Shown: positions 47,001-59,800 of the stretch, piece by piece | Numbering within the stretch: the first letter of the stretch is position 1 | How the letters are laid out: each line of letters starts with the position of its first letter | NCBI GenBank assembly: GCA_037903475.1 | Contig: JBAJFG010000015.1 | Coordinates: 1-64,000 of the forward strand | DNA: 64,000 bases | Direction of reading: 5' to 3' | From: Ancylostoma caninum | Lineage: Eukaryota > Nematoda > Chromadorea > Rhabditida > Ancylostomatidae | Translations under genes and position numbers: made by a program | Notes under the pieces: generated by a model | Database searches by the model: none | Told to the model about the DNA's origin: nothing | The model's input: only the letters and a program-made list of their open reading frames with translations

Positions 47001-47701
47001 CAGCCCAGGCCGAATCCTGGTCAGCCAATGCCTCAGCCCAGGCCGAATCCTGGTCAGCCAATGCCTCAGCCTAAGCCAAATCCTAACTGTGTGGACAATC
47101 AGCAGTAAGCAAAAAGTTGCACTTTATGTGTAAGCCCTGAATTATGTTTATTTGTTTAGATGCGCCGGTCTTGTGAGGACAAAGGACTTCTGCAACAGTA
47201 GATCGTTCCCCGACTCAGTCAAGCAAGGGCTTTGCCCGAGATCATGCGGATTCTGCTGAAATTTCTAATATTATTGCAATAAATTTTTCAAGCATGACAT
47301 AACTTATATCGTTGCAAATAATTACACATTATGATTCTAACGAATACCCATATGTATTGTTCACAACCACAAACTGAAGCATTCCAACTTTCCAATTTTT
47401 CCTATTAAAGTAGGAATATGCGTTTCTGTGTAAAACAATGTTCTTTTTTCTCGAAACGGCACAACAAAACCTCAATCCGAACATCTCCCACGCAAATGCT
47501 GCTTTTCAAAACGGGTTGCGGTATGGCTTAAAATTCTCGTCATACCCAAACCTTGGCTCGTCTTTTAGCTGTGGCATTTTTTGGACATTTCGCCAAGGAA
47601 GGATATGTCGACGGAAGCAAGCTGATCACTAATAGTGCCAGGTCAGGGCAAATGGGTGTACTAAGGGCGAAGTCCGGTTCCAAATGTGAGGAGAGAACAA
47701 T
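44093..47701 (+). repeat. Palindrome 2, left arm (contains astacin C)
   Basis: Near-identical inverted copy of about 49472-53045. It includes 5' flank, promoter, all exons and introns, and ~440 bases of 3' flank. Confidence 0.88.
44535..47259 (+). CDS. Astacin-family zinc metalloprotease C, 631 aa, 12 exons
   Basis: Exons: 44535-44642, 44721-44840, 44905-45370, 45445-45545, 45673-45777, 45837-45937, 46003-46124, 46183-46298, 46374-46502, 46556-46856, 46978-47104, 47160-47259; all in phase (1896 bases). The domain plan is that of copy A. Differences: the Pro-rich linker has three QPMPQP units instead of two (33 bases more), Val replaces Asp in GVVVKIKT, and it shares with copy B the variants FNETPAHKY and QEGPHFVEG (the latter from intronic frame). 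All zinc ligands, the furin site and the six ShKT cysteines are intact. The polyadenylation signal AATAAA is at 47278-47283. Confidence 0.9.
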
Positions 47702-49471
47702 GTGAGGAGGTTTCACTTTCTTCACCGACAAATGAGTCTGGAACCGTTAAACATCACTGGATGTCTAAATAGGTTTTAAGGCAGCGGAATATTCTTTAGA
47801 GTAATGCTGTGAGAGTAAAATTCAACGTAGCTTCACGTTACAACTAATCGGTTCTCGGATGGTCGCTCCCATCAGCTTTGAAGGTGGCGAGCTTGCACAT
47901 GTTGGTCGTCAATCTGCAGTTGGCAGCGAACCAATACTAACTCGTTAAAATTCAGGTGATGTCGAGGAATCGATGATCGTTGAAGCGCTATCATATCTCC
48001 ACGTTGTGAGACAGCGGTGTCGGCCTATAGTTTGCACAACACACGGGATCTCCTTTCCTTTTCCAGATCGGTATTGTAGCGCTCCCCTGCCAATCTACAG
48101 AAGTTCTGTTCTTTTGCGAGCGAAAGGTGGCACAACCTTAGCATGACTAGGGTTCATGGTGTACGTCGCCAAATCCCAACGGGCGTTATATTCCATTGTC
48201 ACCAACTGGGAGTGCTTACTGCCTCACTGTCGAAGGAGATGGATGTTTCCACAATGTGGGTCATCGGGCCGAGAAGAACGAGAAGGAGCAAGGCAATCTA
48301 ATGATTTCGATGATCTCGACGACAAGCTCTGAAAAAAGGCCATCACAGATGCTGTAGTGACAGATGCTGTAGTGGCCCCTTCATTCAATACCGGTAGCGT
48401 CCATCGCCGGCTGGTCGTTAGATTTCACTTTGACCGTGGATAAGTCTAATCGCTAATGAAGGTACTATCAAGATGCTCGCTATGAACTAGCCTCTTTTCT
48501 TCATTATAAACCTTTCTATAACATTAATAATTTTATTGACGGAGAAGCGATATGAACAATCGCCAAAAAGGAGAAGTTCGAAATGGCAGTTAACAAAGGT
48601 GACAATTAACGTCTGATTAATATGGGTAGAACGATAGCAAGGAAATTAAACCTTTGTGAACTAAGAAAAAGTATGCTCACGTTCACTCTCTGAGTGAGTG
48701 AGCTCTAGAGGGCTGGAGTTGCAGGGCTCTCCCGTCAAGTTGAGACTAAACCCAATCACAACAAATTTGGGTTGAAGAAGCGACATATAACTCACAATAG
48801 ATGTATGTTACCAGATCACAAAACATATGTGAATCAAGAAGTTGTATGCTCGGTGAAGGGGCCAGCCTGTTTTAGCGAGAATGGCAGACTCGCTGAGCCT
48901 GTCTCGAATATTATACTCCGTTCAGTCTCTAGAGGCTGAAATGCTTCCACTATTGTGATTGGAAGGTAAATATCGGCAGTGCCTTGCTATCGTTCTACCC
49001 ATGTTACCAGACGTTAATTGTCACCTTTGTTATTTCCCATTTTTCCTATCATTTCGAACTTCTGCTCTTTTATGATTGTTCTTGTCGCTTTTTCGTCAAT
49101 GTTGGTTGACCGCAAGCATCTCGATAGTACGACTGTTAGCCGGAAACGACCAGGGTCAAAGTGAAATCTAACAACCAGTCGACGATGGACTGTACCTGTA
49201 TTGAATGAGGGGGCCACAACAGCATCTGTGATTACCCTTGTTTTTCAGAGCTTGTCGAGATCATGATAGTGCTGACAATTAGGAAATATGTTCGTCCACG
49301 TCCTCAGCGCCTTGACAAATTGACTGTTCGTAGTGGATGCAACTTTGCTTGAATACCAGCATACAAAAACCACTGAGGCTTGCCGGTTCCAGACTTGTTT
49401 CTAATAAAATTCTTGAAAGAGGCCCAACTTGGGTAATAGAACCAAAACTGTCAGTACAAATCGATCCATCG
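47702..49471. other. Spacer of palindrome 2 with an internal diverged inverted repeat
   Basis: About 1.77 kb not shared by the arms. Inside it, 48310-48645 and 48980-49265 are inverted relatives (for example GATCTCGACGACAAGCTCTG against TCAGAGCTTGTCGAGATC; GATAGCAAGG against CCTTGCTATC). Their centre (about 48800) is offset from the palindrome centre (about 48590), so this is probably a separate inverted-repeat transposon or an older inversion. A 14-base direct repeat, CAGATGCTGTAGTG, is at about 48345-48375. Confidence 0.6.
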
Positions 49472-52400
49472 ATTGTCCTCTCCTCACATTGAGAACCGGA
49501 CTTCGCCCTTAGTACACCCATTTGCCCTGACCTGGCACTATTAGTGATCAGCTTGCTTCCGTCGACATATCCTTCCTTGGCGAAATGTCCAAAAAATGCC
49601 ACAGCTAAAAGACGAGCCAAGGTTTGGGTATGACGAGAATTTTAAGCCATACCGCAACCCGTTTTGAAAAGCAGCGTTTGCGTGGCAGATGTTCGGATTG
49701 AGGTTCTGTTGTGCCGTTTCGAGAAAAAAAGAACATTGTTTTACACAGAAACGCATATTCCTACTTTAATAGGAAAAATTGGAAAGTTGGAATGCTTCAG
49801 TTTGTGGTTGTGAACAATACATATGGGTATTCGTTAGAATCATAATGTGTAATTATTTGCAACGATATAAGTTATGTCATGCTTGAAAAATTTATTGCAA
49901 TAAAATTAGAAATTTCAGCAGAATCCGCATGATCTCGGGCAAAGCCCTTGCTTGACTGAGTCGGGGAACGATCTACTGTTGCAGAAGTCCTTTGTCCTCA
50001 CAAGACCGGCGCATCTGAACAAATAAACATAATTCAGGGATTACACATAAAGTGTAACTCTTGCTTACTGCTGATTGTCCACACAGTTGGGATTTGGCTT
50101 AGGCTGAGGCATTGGCTGACCAGGATTCGGCCTGGGCTGAGGCATTGGCTGACCTCCGGAAACTGAATAATTGACATTATATGCGGTTGTCCCGAAAAAA
50201 AATTCTTTGCACTACAGCAGGTAGCCTTGATGGTATGTGCTAAAGGAAGTTGAAAGCCCGTTTTCGAGGCCAAGATACTCACCGATTCGATACTGGATAA
50301 CCGTCTTCGTTGCATAAAACCTGTTGTACGTTATAATCGGCACGATGTTGTGTTTCGATACCAGAGTGACCCCAGCGTCTTCTGGAGCGCAGAACCTTGA
50401 AAAAGGTCGAGTCAGGGAGCCAGATTTGCTGCTGCCGACTAGAACTGTTGGGCTGTACCTATAGCCGGTGAGACGTTGATCGGAGTGAGTCTTTATTTCT
50501 ACTCCTGCGTATGAGCATCCATCAACAGCAAGGCCCTTCGTGAATCCTACGAGTTTGACTTCGATTCTTGCTCCAGCAGGTGCCTTCAGTAAAATATGTG
50601 AGCATCAGTCGCATTAGTGCTAGCTAAGATTGTTACCGTGATCCAATAGTTGCACATGTCCATATCTTCTTTCGGCCTTTGTCCAGCCTTAGGAGGATTT
50701 CCTATCTCATCAGTGAGGGTCTGGTACTGCGCAGTTGCTTGGTACACTTTTCCACACCCGGCTGGCTAAAATTACCGTTTCTATTGGAGTTCTATCACTG
50801 TAATTGGAGAAGAATTCGTAAGGAGAGCTCTAATGCATACGCGTTCATTGCATAGACGGCCACCGTATCCACTAGGACATATGCACCTGGAGCAGTCTCG
50901 AGGGTGCGGAAATCCTCCCATCGCACATTTTGCAGAGTTATTTGGATCGCACCTTTCTGAATTGTTTCGCCCGCATGTTACCTCATACTTCCAAACCAGT
51001 TGATGTAAGCTTACTCATGCAACCGTAGTGCTGATTGATCATAAGCAGTTCGTAGAAAGATATTATGGGGGAACCGAGTGTCTCGATATATTTAGGGTCG
51101 TTCGGAATCATAGTAGGTTTCCCATTGTACGATGCGCTGAAAGAGATGTTGTTGGCGTAGAAAAGAAATGACAAGTGACCATTCTCTACGATGTTAGAAA
51201 CCTGTTCGCTCCATAATGCATAATATTTCCGTAGTCGTATGGTATCCCGTAGTTCTCGTTGGTTGCCGTGGTTTGTTTAGTAAACTGATCTACCCAGTCT
51301 GGCTGCAAATTTCGATCCCTTTGTACTTTGCATGCAGTTCTCCAACAATGATAGCTATTACCTTCACGTTTTGAACATTAAAGGTTATGAAGCTGTCACG
51401 ATCATGCCTCGACTGTGTATGGAAGAAACCGATAGCGTGTCCAATTTCGTGGGCAGCTGTTCCGACCTAGGTGGATAGAGTGATGAAATGGTCAGAAGAA
51501 GGATTGCTGGAGGATTTAGTTATGAATTTCTCTTCATATTGCAGAACAATTATAGCAGTTACTCTTTGCATTACTAAGTAAAAAATCCTTACTGTTTCAC
51601 AACCATCTCCCAAGGATAAGTCTTGCTGTTTGCCCAGCCTACCGACGAATGACCAGCAACCGTCCTCTTTAAAGACCCGAATCCTATCAGGTGCTAAAAC
51701 GTAGGTGAATTTGTGTGCTAGACCATCTTTCATTGAAATAACAATTCTCAACTTATTCCAAACATACCATCGCTGTTCTCGCGGAAGTCAATGCATGTGT
51801 CTTTCATCCAAAGTCTTGCTCCTTTGGTGAAAACGCTTCGCACTACCGGAGCTGAACGGTTATAATATTTGTGGGCCGGACTTTCATTGAAAGAGCAACA
51901 TGTATGATACCAACATGCACTAGGATCGAAGAAGTAGTTCACTCCATTTGACCACAATGTTCGAGGGTAGTTTTGGTCACGGAACGCTTGACGTTTTGTG
52001 CGATTACTTCCTTCATCTCCAGTGTCTTGCACGATTTCATCAGCTTGTTCACTGAAAGAGTGCGATGAGTATTTCATTGGTTCTTTGCCATTCAATAAGG
52101 TTCCAACGCGAACTGACTGTGTTAGAACTATGTCGCCCTGATACAACAGCTCTCCTATTTCATTATTGGCATTAATTTCTTCAATCGAGTCACCCTTAGA
52201 CGAAATGTGATCCTTCTTGATAGAAGTAATTTGCTGAAATGTATTTTTGTAGAATTCGTTCAATTAACGTGTCACTTCCACTTGAACTTGCTTGTACCTT
52301 CAGTAGTTCGGACAAGATTGCCTTCCGCTCTGGAGAAAGTGTCAACTTTGCCTTTATCTTCTCTTTCAGTCCATGTATTTTTTCGCGAATTGCAAGAAGA

Positions 52401-53045
52401 GCGGTGCTGTTCAACTTCTGAAGTATAATTTATTTTCCATCAGTGGAAGACAACAAGCAAGCTAGGCTTGCTTGGAATATGATCGAATTCCTTACCGTTT
52501 TTATTTTATCCACCACTCCCTTGATTTTTTGACCAAGTTTCGTGTCGAAAAAACCTCCGCTTACGCAGACGGACAACAACAGGAGGAGCAGTAGGAGTCT
52601 CATTCTGAACAAGGGAAAGTGTTTAAAATTTAATATCGAGAAATGAAGTGAGAGCTGGAACTGTTGTAGTGGGAAAAGTCCTCAGTGCTTTATCTGCAAA
52701 AGCAAGCCTATTTTATACTGGTTCTTGGAATGCTGTCATCAGTACTTTGCATATTTGCGCAGTTGTTTGAACAGGGGCCGGTGTTGAAACATACTACTCC
52801 CACATAGCCAACAACATTCAAGAACTTCCTGTCCACGTTTCATAATGTTTAGAACTACAATAATTTTGTACTAATTGTTTTAGTAATACGGTACTGTTTG
52901 TGCTAGTGGCATGATATTTGTTTGCTTTTCGTGGGTGAATGATGGTGGGCGGGGTACGTTCCTGTGAAATTGCCAAGCAAAGATGAGCTGTGGCTATTAG
53001 ATGATGATGGTGCCTCACTTTGTCTATGTCTTACTTTCTGCTCGT
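49472..53045 (-). repeat. Palindrome 2, right arm (contains astacin D)
   Basis: Inverted copy of 44093-47701. Confidence 0.88.
49915..52603 (-). CDS. Astacin-family zinc metalloprotease D, about 620 aa, 12 exons
   Basis: ATG at 52603-52601 and TGA at 49917-49915 on the minus strand. All 12 exons of copy A are present in order with their splice sites, and I saw no frame break. It carries [26 protein letters not shown], the EGF, CUB and ShKT domains and a two-unit Pro-rich linker. It shares the variants FNESPAHKY and QEGSHFV with copy A rather than with its palindrome partner C. The signal peptide has small changes ([12 protein letters not shown]) and the acidic pro-region reads QDTGDEGS. Confidence 0.9.
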
Positions 53046-54361
53046 AGTACTGGGAAATGATGGAATCAAGTCCTTTGATGCTTCGTCGTTTCTTCTCATT
53101 TTTCTCACTCTGAACACAGTTGAGGACTGATGCTGACTAAACAGTACTGGTGGCGACATGATTGTTTCGGATAATTTTTTATTACCTGTAGAACTGATTA
53201 TCTGCGTAAATCGCTTTCTCTGAGCAAGTCATGCAAAAAGAGAAGAAAGTACTGGTGCCAGAAATATGGAAGGTTTACGGATTATCAGCGAGGGAGGTAG
53301 ACGCTTTTCGGAAAAATGTGCAGATTTTTATTATCAGTGCCATTGAGAGCTCAGAAACCAGGTGGTGTTGTGGTTGTGTAGTAATGCAAGTGCTACGTAG
53401 TACAAGTTTCGCCAACGGTAAACTTCAGGATTCAGATGTGTGCCGAAGATTTGGCGTTTCTGAGAGCTGCTGTCGCGTCTTCGTGCGACTTATCTTAAGT
53501 CCATCGTTTGGTCGCCAGTTCGCCGCGCGAAATGGTCCTACGCTCCTCGCAGACGCACGTTAGGCTCCGGCCCCTGCGCCGGAACTGCATAAATAGCCAG
53601 CGCGTGTGTACTCAAGTCTTATTCCTGCGTTGACACTCGAAGGGAGCGGTTGCGAAAGAAGTCAGCGGATGCGATGTAGATGTTATTTCACACGTGCCGT
53701 ATACCATCGAGCACCGGAACGCGGATAGAAGAGGAGCAGCGCCAAGAGAAGTAACTCGGTGTTAGTAAGGTCTGCTTGGAGGCGTTGAGCATCTGCTCAC
53801 ACTGCCGGCCATTTCTGTCGCTCACCTTTGTAATCCGAATGGAGGCACAAAATATCCGGTTCGTAAGCGAGAACTGTGTACATAGCGTTGAAACTTTCGT
53901 CACTGTGGTCGTCACGTTTATGTTTCCTAAAACCATAATGGCACCTGCTTCCGCAATATCCAGATACATGATCTGCTTGTAGGATGTTTGGTTAATAATT
54001 TGGCATATCAGCTAATACTACCTATGTCGTAAACTGATTCTCGATCTTTCCTCACTTCATTCTAGAATCATGCAAGGATTCATATAAGAGAGATCCATGT
54101 TTGTGGTTCCATATTTACTTGACCTGAAGCAGCGTGTCACTCGAATCGTGGTTTCGTCGCGATTTTGGAATGTTTCTCTGCCGTGGAACTCTACCAATGA
54201 AGCAAGTGCTCGCGCAAGTCCTGGGCTATCTGCAGAGGTACGCCGACTCCTGATTCCAGATATGAAGGGGAGGGTAGTCCAAGAATCGACTGACGACCAC
54301 GATTTCTTCTCAGTGACCCACGTTCGCGACCATTTTCGAGTCGTCGACTGTCGCATGGTTC
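53046..54361. other. Intergenic 5' of astacin D
   Basis: A GC-richer patch at about 53500-53660 contains CATAAATAG and may be a promoter, but no following gene could be built. The ORFs at 53231-53563 and 54097-54399 show no known domain. Confidence 0.35.
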
Positions 54362-54363
54362 TA

Positions 54364-55265
54364 CAGGGTGCGTCAGAATTATTGACGCACCCAAAATGAG
54401 TATGTAGAATAGACAAGATGCAAAAACATTTCAACTGAGCATATGCGGAATAAAGCCAATGTCTTGGCGATCCGAATAAATGCACTCTTGTTCACAGCAA
54501 GCTCCTTCCTTGCTGAAGCAGTCACAGAGAAGACAAGGGATCGCACAGCCTCTGTGCCGCAACTAACTTAGGTCGACTTTGTCCCAAATCTTGAATAAAT
54601 AAGCCTTTGGGAGCTTGATGTTTCTGTGGATTATAGCGCAGCTCTTGCTCTCTAGGATATCCATATGGGGTAATCCCTAGACTGGAATTCGGTCCACAAG
54701 GAAGCTTATTCTCCGCCAAATTGAAGTGCCTTAAGTAGATTTTTGAAAGTGGGCCCGTACCACTTTTGTCTCTTGCACAACAGCGAAGCCCTGCCAAAGT
54801 ACCTATGAATTCACCTTGTGATGAGAACTAATATAAGCAAGAAAATGTGCCCTTAGAAAATTGCTTGGACGAGAAACAAGAAAACGAAAAAATTTTCTAT
54901 AGTAAAACACAGATGCCTTTCTTTGGCGGGAGCACGACTAGACTTGCGAACAAGGACATGCTTTCATATGACACTTGGAGAGCAAGACCTGCCATACTTC
55001 CCATAGGAGTATCGCTTTTGTGAAGCTTACCTTCTTTATGATGTGGAAGAATAATGGACGAACTTCATTTGCGGCGCATCGGCGATTTTCTCTACTAACA
55101 TATTCGTGGCTGCTTTTACAAGGAGAGAGGCTCTCCGAAAAGGAGTGGATTTTTTATATTCGCTAGGACATGACCTTCACTTTGGATATGCATATGTAGT
55201 GGTTTTCGGGATGTTGTCCTATTTACGGCATAACTTCAGTGCGTCAATATTTATGACGCATCCTG
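54364..55265. mobile_element. Tc1/mariner-like element with TA target duplication, 902 bases
   Basis: The ends are inverted repeats of about 28 bases (CAGGGTGCGTCA... and its inverse ...TGACGCATCCTG), flanked on both sides by TA (54362-54363 and 55266-55267). Each end is itself a small palindrome with TGCGTCA/TGACGCA stems and a 7-base loop. No transposase could be recognised inside, so it is nonautonomous or decayed. Confidence 0.65.
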
Positions 55266-55267
55266 TA

Positions 55268-56803
55268 GTTGGATGACAGCAAAAATTTTCCTAAATCCTT
55301 ATATAACTCGCAGTAGTGCTCCGCTGCAGTTCTGCATTCTTTAACGACATGAAACACATGGAATAGAAACTCGAAAATTTCGGTCGTTTTCCTAATAAAA
55401 TTCTTTAAAAATCGGGAATGAAGTATTATTTAGAAATCTGTACATCAGAAAATTCTCCATGAAAAGCCCTTTCAGGTAATATCAAAAGTTTGAGAAGAGC
55501 GGTTAGACACTGCATTTATTGGGTTGGAAGATGAGTTTTTCATGGGCATAGAAACCACTAATTTCCACAAACATTGTCAACCACACTGAATGCATTGCAT
55601 AGCTCCTTCCCTCTTCTGTTAATGCTGCCAGAGGTAGAGCAGATTCTCAGCTCAATCTCTACGAAAAATTGCTTTGTTTGAGACGATTCGATTTGTGGCC
55701 CGCAACCACAATTCCTTGATAGAGTTTATGAAATGAATAAGGAACTGAAGAATATAAGCTGTATATAATTGCACTAGACCTGTAGAGTCGATAGTAGTGA
55801 AAAGCTACCACATTCGAGGTTTTTGCTAGTCATTTTGGTAAAATTTGCGTGGAGGAATCAAGCATCCACAATGTTGAAGATCACCTCATATCGAGCATTT
55901 TGAGGTTTTCCACGGAATGCGTTAGCTAAACTTACACATTGTTGAGAGTTAGCATCAATAGTGACTATTCCTTACTCTAAAGCAACCTTTGTGGATAATC
56001 GCCTTTATGTCCCACAAACTGGGCATCCAGAACGACAGCCAACGTCGAGGCCAAAATTACCCCTCTCTAAAGCGGGCATTCCTCCTCTGTGCTGTCCTTC
56101 CAGCAGTAGAGGTTCCTCTATAGACATTGATATATCTAGCCAATTAAGCCGCATTTGATCACAATTGAAGTCGAACAGTAATCGGTGGCGGAGGGGTTCA
56201 AATTCAAGGACTGGGAGGGTCAGGAGGGTCACATTCCAAGAGGTAGAAAACGAGGTAAAGCGAGAATTGAGGAACGAGGTTGCAATGTTGGAAATAGCAG
56301 ATCAAGAGCTACAAAATGAGCTCTGACGCCAAGTCAAGCATAGCTCGAATCATCGTCAAAAAAAAACTAATTGAAAAAAAAAACCGCACGGAATCATTCC
56401 CAAACCCCATATGAAGACGTCGAAACTTCAGCGCGCATTTCAAACTTACCACCCTAATATAATACGTTTTCACACTCTCTGGAGAGAGGGAGAGAGAGTA
56501 ACCGGGGGTGAAGAAACTATTCTATCTTCTTCTTCATCCTGAAGATGAACACTGTTATACACCTTTATATTCATGGTTGCCATTACAGAATAAAACAAAT
56601 CACAAACACTTCGCAAAAATAATTAAACGTCTAACCCTATAGAACCCGAAAGGCTAATTTTCGCAGAGCAAAGAGATCAGGAATCACCGTAGAAACTATC
56701 AAAACATCTAAAACATTGAATTTCACACAGAATCCGAGAACCAACACATACTATCATATTATGACTGCTGTTTCTGAGGTACTTCTGCTTGATCCGGGTG
56801 ATA
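55268..56803. other. Intergenic without recognisable gene
   Basis: AT-rich; a short GA-rich microsatellite lies at about 56480-56500. No domain-bearing ORF. Confidence 0.5.
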
Positions 56804-59800
56804 TTATGGTCTACAACCGTCCTCCTCTTTGAATGATGGATCAGTGGCGAAGTGTAGATTAACGTGTAAGCCATCATTGATTGAATGGTAATCGGCTGCC
56901 GAGTTGTAGCAGGGTATTCCACGTGGAAACTGGAAAAATCTCGATTCGGAACTCAAATTCGGTGTGGTGGATATTTTTGCTATTGGAGCAGAGTATGACT
57001 ACAGAGCGCAGAAGCCATCTTGGTTGATGGATCAGCCAATTAGAAGTATTTGCCCTAGCTTCGTGTTTTTCAACTAGATTTCCATTTCATTTTCGGAATT
57101 TTCCGGAAATTTTCTTAAACTAACCACACATCGATCTGGTCCTGGACATTTGATTTCGTTCATACGACCAGAATAATGGTACTTGTAGTAGGTGTCTTCG
57201 AAACACTGCGCAATTGCTTTAAGATAGACGAACTTGGTGGGGAGCTTCGGGAATATTCTAGCCACTTCTGGTTTGCTTTTCATTCTAAAAGAAGCTATGA
57301 AAATATGTGACAACTATTGGAACTAGAGCTGTAACAACAGTATTCTAGAGCTCTGTGAGTGCGCACCTTTCGAAATCCCTCTGGATTTCATCGATATTTC
57401 GGAGTGATAACAGAGGTCCTTGATTAACGAAATCGAATGTATTTGGATTGAAAAAAGGTGGACTGTTCTTCTGAGATCTGGTGATGCTTATATCCTGGAA
57501 ACCAAGGAAATAAGATTTGTTGCAGGAATCCGCACTAGAGTTAAACTCTACCAATTTCATGTGTTTTAAATGTGTTATGGCGTTGACGTTGTTTGGAACG
57601 ATGTACCTGAAAACAAGAAGCGGTTATTTCAGAACTTGGGAGTTAGCCGAAATTGCTTTCGCTGCACTACACTGACTACATCGGATAGCTTGAATTTTTC
57701 GATGCTTTCAGACTAGTCGGCATCTCGAAAATTCGATTCATTCGAATTTCGACTGTTTCAGTTACGATCGGAATCGCTTAAGTCAAATGTCCGTCAGGCA
57801 GCGCAGCTGGGCCACTACCTCTCCATGCCCTCAGGTATCGAAACAGGGAAGTGAATCCAAGTGCTGTTCACGTAGCGTGGATCGGCGACCAATTTCCCGG
57901 TTTCACTGACTCGTTCGAATTGAATGCTTGTAAGCATTTCCTTCAGAGAGAAGTCAGAAGGCCGCTTGGCTGAAATACAAAGCGTTTGTCTAACCAAAAG
58001 AAGTAATAAACATGGCCAGAATCCAACATTTCTTTTAGTGAAAACGCAGCATTTAGACAAAAAAAAGTAAAAATGGGATTAAATGCTGAGTAGGTGGGGA
58101 ACGTTGAACCCTGCCAGGACTCCCTCAAAGGTACTGTTCTACCTCAGAATTGTGTCTGAGATCTGTCTATCAAAAGAATCATCATGAGCTCCTGATCACA
58201 GCGGCGCATGTGATTCCCTGCAAAACTGCCGGTAGACCTGTCTTCAAGCCTCAAATTTTTCTGATAACTTTACAGCACGAACGCAGCCCGAACGGCATAA
58301 TGGTTCGAGTAGAAACCCTAGCAGTAACGGTTGCCAGGTGCTGTCATCCTCCCCCCGATTGCTGCTCGAGCTGTCGGCGCTTTAGCACCTGCTGAGGGGC
58401 GGCAGCAATCAAGGGGGAGACGGCAGTAGCTGAGAACCGTTGCTGCCGGGGTTCCTACTCGAACCATTACGCCGTTTGGGATGCGTTCGTGCTGCTTAGT
58501 TATCAGAGTTAGGGGAGCATGTGGGTGGAGCCAAGGCGGTGCTGTGGGTTTCGGCACCATACACTCCTTCGCTGGTCACAAATAAAGGGCAGCGCGTGTG
58601 ATAAGGAATTCTCACGATGAGCACGAATCTCCTCAGAGATGTGGTCTCGAGAATCCCTTATTCGGGAACCTCGTCCCCCTATTTTCCTCCTTCGTCAGCT
58701 CCGCCCACAAGCTCCCCAACAAATGGGGAAGAGAACAGACTTCTTCGGAAGTTTCGCACGGAATCACGGAAAACATTGAGATCAGCAGCTACTGGAAATT
58801 CTTGTGAAAATCTTAGGAGCGACTCTTCTCAGTACGCTGTTACCTCCAAGGTTTTAGCATTCTGGATGGTTCAAATCTGCACTGTCTTCCTTAACTATTG
58901 GCCACTTCAAAGCTTATTAAAATTACTCAAAATTGAAACATAAAATAAAGATAAAGCATAAAGACTTTTCCTCGGTGGGAGTTCATAATGATGACATGAA
59001 ATAATTAATAAATCTTATAATCTTTTCGATTTTTCAGAGCAATCTTGCCAGCCTTCACCTACGTAGTTACTCCTCAAATCCTCACCTGCCACAAGTTTAG
59101 TGTTTTCCTTTGTATAATGAATGTAGGCAACATTGGGCATAGAGTGAAAGAGGTGAGCAAACTCCTCCAAGTAGCTGCTAGCCAGTCTAGGAATCAACAC
59201 ATCGTCTAGATCGACGAAGGAAATATAAGAAGCTGATTCCTGAAATTTTGAATTAAAACTGGTTGTGGTTTGTCAGGAACTGGAGAACTGTTCTTTTTGA
59301 GCAATCCTTATGGACTGACCTTATACTGTAGTAAGCAATCAGTTTGCGCTGCGGCTTGGTTGCGGAACTCGACGTTGACATTTGGATTGAAATCTAATTC
59401 GGAAATTGTCAGCAGAGTGATGCGGAGCCAAGGTTGAATGGTTAGGTAACCCTGGAACAGTGAGGCCTATTCTATTTTATTCACTATTTTCTCCAGCAGA
59501 ATAAAAATCTTTTATAATAATCAACGGAGTGAAGAATCGTTGCTAAGATTTGCATAAAAAGAACACATGGATCACCTAAAAACACTCTTTTTCTGATCAA
59601 TAGTTCTCTAAAATCAACTACAGTGGACGGCAACGGCAGTGGCTTATCTGCGGTCTCGAGAAGAACGCAGCGCGACCGCGCCGCGCGCGCCGAGATCGGT
59701 GTCGTCACCTGCGGAATACTATTTCTAGGGTCTTTTCTCCCCGATTTGCTCGAAAATCCTGATAATTGAGTAGAAAAGCTGTAAGAAGTTGCATAACAGC

